Below are positions 60,383 through 64,000 of a DNA stretch of 64,000 nucleotides, piece after piece (the first letter of the stretch is position 1; the number at the start of each line of letters is the position of its first letter). Source of the DNA: Pseudomonadota bacterium (lineage in GTDB: Bacteria; Desulfobacterota; Desulfovibrionia; Desulfovibrionales; Desulfovibrionaceae); NCBI GenBank assembly GCA_023433925.1, contig JAEYTO010000110.1:1-64000 (forward strand), read 5' to 3'. The notes below the pieces were generated by a model. The model saw only the letters and a program-made list of their open reading frames with translations, ran no database searches and was not told the origin of the DNA. A program made the position numbers and the translations under genes.

Positions 60383-62644
60383 ATGCGATACGCCGTGGCC
60401 ATTCTCCTGCTCTTCACCCTCGGATTTGCCGCTTGCGCCGAGCGTAGTGACCGCTCGGACCTGTTCATTCCGGCCGGGAGCATGGTGGACAAGAAGCCGG
60501 ACAAATCCGGCCGATCCGGGGATGGAATCGGCTCCGGAAACGGCGCCGCGGAGTCCGCGGCCGAGTCCGAGGCTGTCCTGGCCGAGGTGGAGCGCTCCAA
60601 CCGCAGGCTGAACGACCGGCTGGACAAGGTTCTTTCGGGCGAGTCGAGGCGCGCCAAGCGGGTCAAGGGCCTGCCCGAGGAAGGCGGCGAGGGCCAGCAG
60701 GTGTCTCTCGACTACCTGAACGCGGATGTCACGGAAATCGCCCGCCAGATCCTCAACCAGCTCGGCGAGAGTTACGTCATCCATCCCGGGGTCAAAGGCG
60801 CCGTCTCGGTGCACGTCAACGAGCCCCTGACCCGAACCCAGATCCTGGACATGCTCCAGGGGCTCCTGCGCATGAATGGGGCCATCATGCTGCGCGACGG
60901 CGAGATGTGGCGGGTGGTGCCCATGGCCGAGGCGCCGGCCTTGGCGCCTCTGGAGGGCATCTTCCTGGCCGGCGGCGGCCGCACTCCCGACCGGGGGCAG
61001 ATGGTGCGCGCCTTCAACCTCGACTACGTCCCGGCCGCGGAGATGATGAACGTCCTCAAGCCCTTCCTGTCCAAGGGCGCCCTGGTCTACGCCAACGCGG
61101 AGCGCGGCATGCTCCTCGTATGCGACTTCCCCCACGCCCTCCTCAAGATCGAGCAGATCATCAACCTCTTCGACGTGAGCGTGTTCGCCGATTCGCACAT
61201 GCGCGTCCACACGCTGCGCTACGTGCCCGCCGGCGACATGGTCAAGGAGCTGGAGCGGCTGGCCGTGACCGCGGGCATCAACACGCCCAAAGGGCCGCAG
61301 AGTGTCTCTTTCCTGGCCCTGGAACGGCTGAACCTGCTCCTCGTGGTGACCAAGACGCCAAGCCTCCTGGAATTCATGGATGTCTGGGTCAGCGAGTTGG
61401 ACCAGGACATTCCTCAACTCGTCAAAGCGGGCCGCGCGGAGAACATCTTCGTCTACTACGTGCAGAACGGCGACGCCAAGGAGATCGTCGCGTCCCTGGA
61501 AGGCGTGTTCGCGCCCAAGCAGAGCGTCGAGCGCCGCACCGCGGCTGCGCGGGACGAGGAGAACGGCGATGGCGGCAGGCAGGACCGGGCCAGGTCCATG
61601 GGCGCGTCCACGCCGGCCCAGCGCGAAGGCCAAGCGGGCGGCGACAACCTGGTGCCCATAGGCCAGCAGATCGCCCAGCAGCGCGAAACCCCGCGCGCGC
61701 AGGCCGGCGCCGGGAGCCAGGGCATTGTCGGCAATCTGACCGGCGAGGTGAGCTTCGTGGTGGACCAGACCACCAACTCCATCCTGACGCGGGCCAACGG
61801 CGACGACTACCGGACCATCCTCTCGGTCATCGAGAAGCTGGATATCTATCCCAAGCAGGTGCTCATCGAGGTCATCATCGCCGAGGTAGCCCTGACCGAC
61901 GAAACGCAGCTCGGCATCGACTGGCGCTACCTGCTGGATATGACCGGCAACGCGAGCATCGACTTCAACCTGAGCAACACGCCTACCACCCTTACCAGCG
62001 GCCTGGCCGCGGTGCTCGTGGACGGCGACCGGCTGCGCGCGACATTGAAGGCGTTCGCCAGCGACAACCGCACGCAGATTCTCTCCTCGCCGCACATCCT
62101 GTCCTCCAACCATATGGAGGCCAAGATAGACATCGGCCAGGAAGTGCCCATCCTCACCCAGACCACCGAGACCATCGACACGACCGACCCGGACAACGTT
62201 TCCTCGGTGCAGCAGAACATTCAGTACCGCAACACGGGCATCCTTCTTTCGGTCACCCCGCACATCAACGAACGCGGCCTGGTGCGCATGGAGATCAGCC
62301 AGGAGATCAGCTCCATCGAGGACACCTCGGTGGGAGCCATCAACTCGCCCCTGTTCCGCAAACGCCTTGCAACCACGACTGTCGTGGTCAACGACGCCCA
62401 AACCATCGTCATCGGCGGGCTCATGGAGCAGGAGAATACCGACAACTCCAACAACGTGCCCTTCATCCGGCGCATCCCCCTGCTCAATTACCTCTTCGGA
62501 TACGAGAACAAGCGCTTCGTCAACCGCGAGCTGCTCATCTTCATCACTCCGCACGTGGTCGAAAGCAGGGAGGACAACGACTTCATCTCCCGCAACTTCC
62601 TTAAGCGGCTGCAAAGCATCAAGCGCAACATGCTCAAGAGCTAA
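60383..62644 (+). CDS. gspD: type II secretin GspD, predicted lipoprotein
   Basis: A 753-residue secretin. A signal peptide ends in a lipobox (GFAAC, Cys 18), uncommon for GspD. The linker (about 20-100) is polar. N0, N1, N2 and N3 domains follow (about 105-500) with a low-complexity insert at about 390-450. The secretin core has VEVIIAEV-like and NTGI and IVIGGLM motifs; the S-domain at the end is short. It forms the outer-membrane channel. The gap before it (60217-60382) contains no gspC. Confidence 0.94.
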   Translation: MRYAVAILLLFTLGFAACAERSDRSDLFIPAGSMVDKKPDKSGRSGDGIGSGNGAAESAAESEAVLAEVERSNRRLNDRLDKVLSGESRRAKRVKGLPEEGGEGQQVSLDYLNADVTEIARQILNQLGESYVIHPGVKGAVSVHVNEPLTRTQILDMLQGLLRMNGAIMLRDGEMWRVVPMAEAPALAPLEGIFLAGGGRTPDRGQMVRAFNLDYVPAAEMMNVLKPFLSKGALVYANAERGMLLVCDFPHALLKIEQIINLFDVSVFADSHMRVHTLRYVPAGDMVKELERLAVTAGINTPKGPQSVSFLALERLNLLLVVTKTPSLLEFMDVWVSELDQDIPQLVKAGRAENIFVYYVQNGDAKEIVASLEGVFAPKQSVERRTAAARDEENGDGGRQDRARSMGASTPAQREGQAGGDNLVPIGQQIAQQRETPRAQAGAGSQGIVGNLTGEVSFVVDQTTNSILTRANGDDYRTILSVIEKLDIYPKQVLIEVIIAEVALTDETQLGIDWRYLLDMTGNASIDFNLSNTPTTLTSGLAAVLVDGDRLRATLKAFASDNRTQILSSPHILSSNHMEAKIDIGQEVPILTQTTETIDTTDPDNVSSVQQNIQYRNTGILLSVTPHINERGLVRMEISQEISSIEDTSVGAINSPLFRKRLATTTVVVNDAQTIVIGGLMEQENTDNSNNVPFIRRIPLLNYLFGYENKRFVNRELLIFITPHVVESREDNDFISRNFLKRLQSIKRNMLKS

Positions 62645-62725
62645 TTTGCCTCTCCGGCCTTGGGCGGTTATATCAGGGGGCGCGCCGGCGTCCCCTTCCG
62701 TTTCCGCCGGCTCCGCGACCAACGC

Positions 62726-64000
62726 ATGCCACGATATCCCCACGCGACCACCCCAGCCGAAATCCTGCGCACGGTCTTCGGCTACGAGTCCTTCCTGGGC
62801 AGACAGGAGGACATCATCGCCCATGTCGCGGGTGGCGGCGATGCCGTCGTCATCATGCCCACGGGCGGCGGCAAGTCCCTGTGCTATCAGATCCCGGCCC
62901 TTTTGCGGCCCGGCCTAGCCGTGGTCGTCTCCCCGCTCATCGCGCTCATGCAGGACCAGGTGAGCGGGCTCACGCAGATGGGCGTGCGCGCGGCCTGCCT
63001 CAACTCGGCCCTGACTCCGGCCCGCGCCCGCGCCGTGATCGAGGACGCCCTCGCCGGGCGGCTGGACCTGCTCTACGTGGCCCCGGAGCGGGCCGTGCGG
63101 CCCGACTTCCTCGGGCTTCTCGGCCGTGTGGAGCTGGCTTTGTTCGCCATTGACGAGGCCCACTGCGTCTCCCAGTGGGGCCACGACTTCCGGCCCGAGT
63201 ACCGCGAACTGGCCGTGCTCGGCCGCGCCTTTCCCGGCGTGCCGCGCATCGCCCTCACGGCCACGGCCGACGAGCCCACGCGCCGCGACATCGTCACCGG
63301 CCTGGGCCTGGAGGGCGCGGCCCTGTTCTGCGACGGCTTCGACCGGCCCAACCTGCGCTACACCGTGCGGCCCAAGGACCAGCCCTTCCGCCAGCTCCTG
63401 GAGTTCATCCGCCGCGATCACCCGGGCGAGGCGGGCATCGTCTACCGCATGAGCCGCCGCAAGGTGGAGGAAACCGCCGCCCGCCTGTCCGGCCAGGGAC
63501 TGCGCGCCCTGCCCTACCATGCGGGCCTGCCCGCCTCGGAGCGCGAGCGCAACATGGAGGCCTTCATGCGTGAGGAAGGCCTGATCATGGTCGCCACCGT
63601 GGCCTTCGGCATGGGCGTGGACAAGCCCAACGTGCGCTTCGTGGCCCACCTGGACCCGCCCCGCAGCCTGGAGGCCTACCACCAGGAGACCGGCCGCGCC
63701 GGGCGCGACGGCCTGCCCGCCGATGCCTGGATGGTCTACGGCCTGCAAGACATCCTGGCCCTGCGCGCCATGCTCCGCGCCGAGGAAATCCAGGCCGGCG
63801 AAGACCTGAGCGACGAGGGCCGGGCGCACAAGCGGCTGGAGGCGCGCAAGCTCGACGCCATGCTCGGCTACTGCGAGGCCACGGCCTGCCGGCGCAGCGT
63901 GCTGCTCGGCTACTTCGGCGAGGCCTATCCCGGCCCGTGCAACAACTGCGACTGCTGTCTGGAGCCGCCCGAGACCTTCGACGGCACGATCATCGCCCAG
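62726..64000 (+). CDS. recQ: ATP-dependent DNA helicase RecQ (truncated by window edge)
   Basis: The first 425 codons of RecQ; the frame is open to the last base. Walker A MPTGGGKS is near residue 48 and the DEAH box in IDEAHCVSQWGHD near 143. The helicase C domain has GRAGRDG and the zinc-binding cysteines (CEATACRR, NNCDCC) at the window end. The ATG at 62726 lacks a clear ribosome-binding site. It unwinds DNA in recombination repair. A weak hairpin at about 62677-62696 separates it from gspD. Confidence 0.92.
   Translation, partial: MPRYPHATTPAEILRTVFGYESFLGRQEDIIAHVAGGGDAVVIMPTGGGKSLCYQIPALLRPGLAVVVSPLIALMQDQVSGLTQMGVRAACLNSALTPARARAVIEDALAGRLDLLYVAPERAVRPDFLGLLGRVELALFAIDEAHCVSQWGHDFRPEYRELAVLGRAFPGVPRIALTATADEPTRRDIVTGLGLEGAALFCDGFDRPNLRYTVRPKDQPFRQLLEFIRRDHPGEAGIVYRMSRRKVEETAARLSGQGLRALPYHAGLPASERERNMEAFMREEGLIMVATVAFGMGVDKPNVRFVAHLDPPRSLEAYHQETGRAGRDGLPADAWMVYGLQDILALRAMLRAEEIQAGEDLSDEGRAHKRLEARKLDAMLGYCEATACRRSVLLGYFGEAYPGPCNNCDCCLEPPETFDGTIIAQ

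Overview
This is a high-GC window with strongly G/C-ending codons. Its gene content points to a sulfate-reducing deltaproteobacterium of the Desulfovibrionales type: a chemotaxis operon carrying HEAT-repeat, PilZ and ParA-like genes, a TIGR04211-type SH3 protein, a hopanoid cluster (shc, hpnA, hpnG, hpnH, hpnL, hpnM, hpnN, next to ispH), a compact type II secretion operon, and stem-loop-rich intergenic repeats. This assignment is inference from gene content; there is no rRNA, tRNA or CRISPR array in the window.

Layout. 0.2-5.1 kb: a MoxR ATPase / VWA-metallopeptidase-like / unknown three-gene operon behind a sigma-54-like site, then a largely non-coding stretch with a MITE-like repeat, an orphan NarL-type response regulator and a strong terminator. 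5.2-10.5 kb (mostly minus): xerC, a GGDEF protein, an HDOD protein, a small HD-GYP-type N-terminal module, dprA and a cpoB-like gene. 10.7-21 kb: an unknown membrane protein, then the minus-strand operon cheB-HEAT-cheR-pilZ-parA-cheW-cheY-cheA. 21.4-24.2 kb: a DEAD-box helicase and exonuclease III. 24.6-26.5 kb: an envelope operon with a PA2779-like protein, a C39-like lipoprotein, a TPR lipoprotein and a 51-residue membrane peptide. 27-31.3 kb: an aminotransferase, homoserine dehydrogenase, a sigma-54-preceded 41-residue peptide, an SH3/coiled-coil protein and a YkvA protein. 31.4-43.3 kb: a DUF5996 protein, the hopanoid genes and ispH. 43.4-51.7 kb: a P-type ATPase, a GGDEF protein, a cyclophilin, an M32 carboxypeptidase, a carboxymuconolactone-decarboxylase-like protein and two exported proteins. 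52-62.6 kb: gspE-F-G-H-I-J-K-L-M and gspD. From 62.7 kb to the edge: recQ, truncated by the window.

How the genes work together. The che operon is a near-complete signalling module (kinase, coupling protein, both adaptation enzymes, response regulator) plus a ParA-like ATPase that may position it; no receptor or phosphatase is nearby. The hopanoid genes cover cyclisation (shc), adenosylation (hpnH), ribose-side processing (hpnG), a sugar epimerase (hpnA) and lipid transport (hpnL, hpnM, hpnN); ispH supplies the isoprenoid precursor branch. The gsp operon encodes ATPase, platform, five pseudopilins, PilN- and PilO-like L and M subunits, and a lipoprotein secretin, but no gspC or prepilin peptidase.

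The most unusual observations are two families of multi-hairpin intergenic repeats, each present as inverted copies. Copies of the second family start exactly on the stop codon of the gene before them. Others are a consensus sigma-54 site in front of a 41-codon exported peptide, the split PA2778-like operon, and a CheA with a third phosphotransfer-like domain lacking its histidine.
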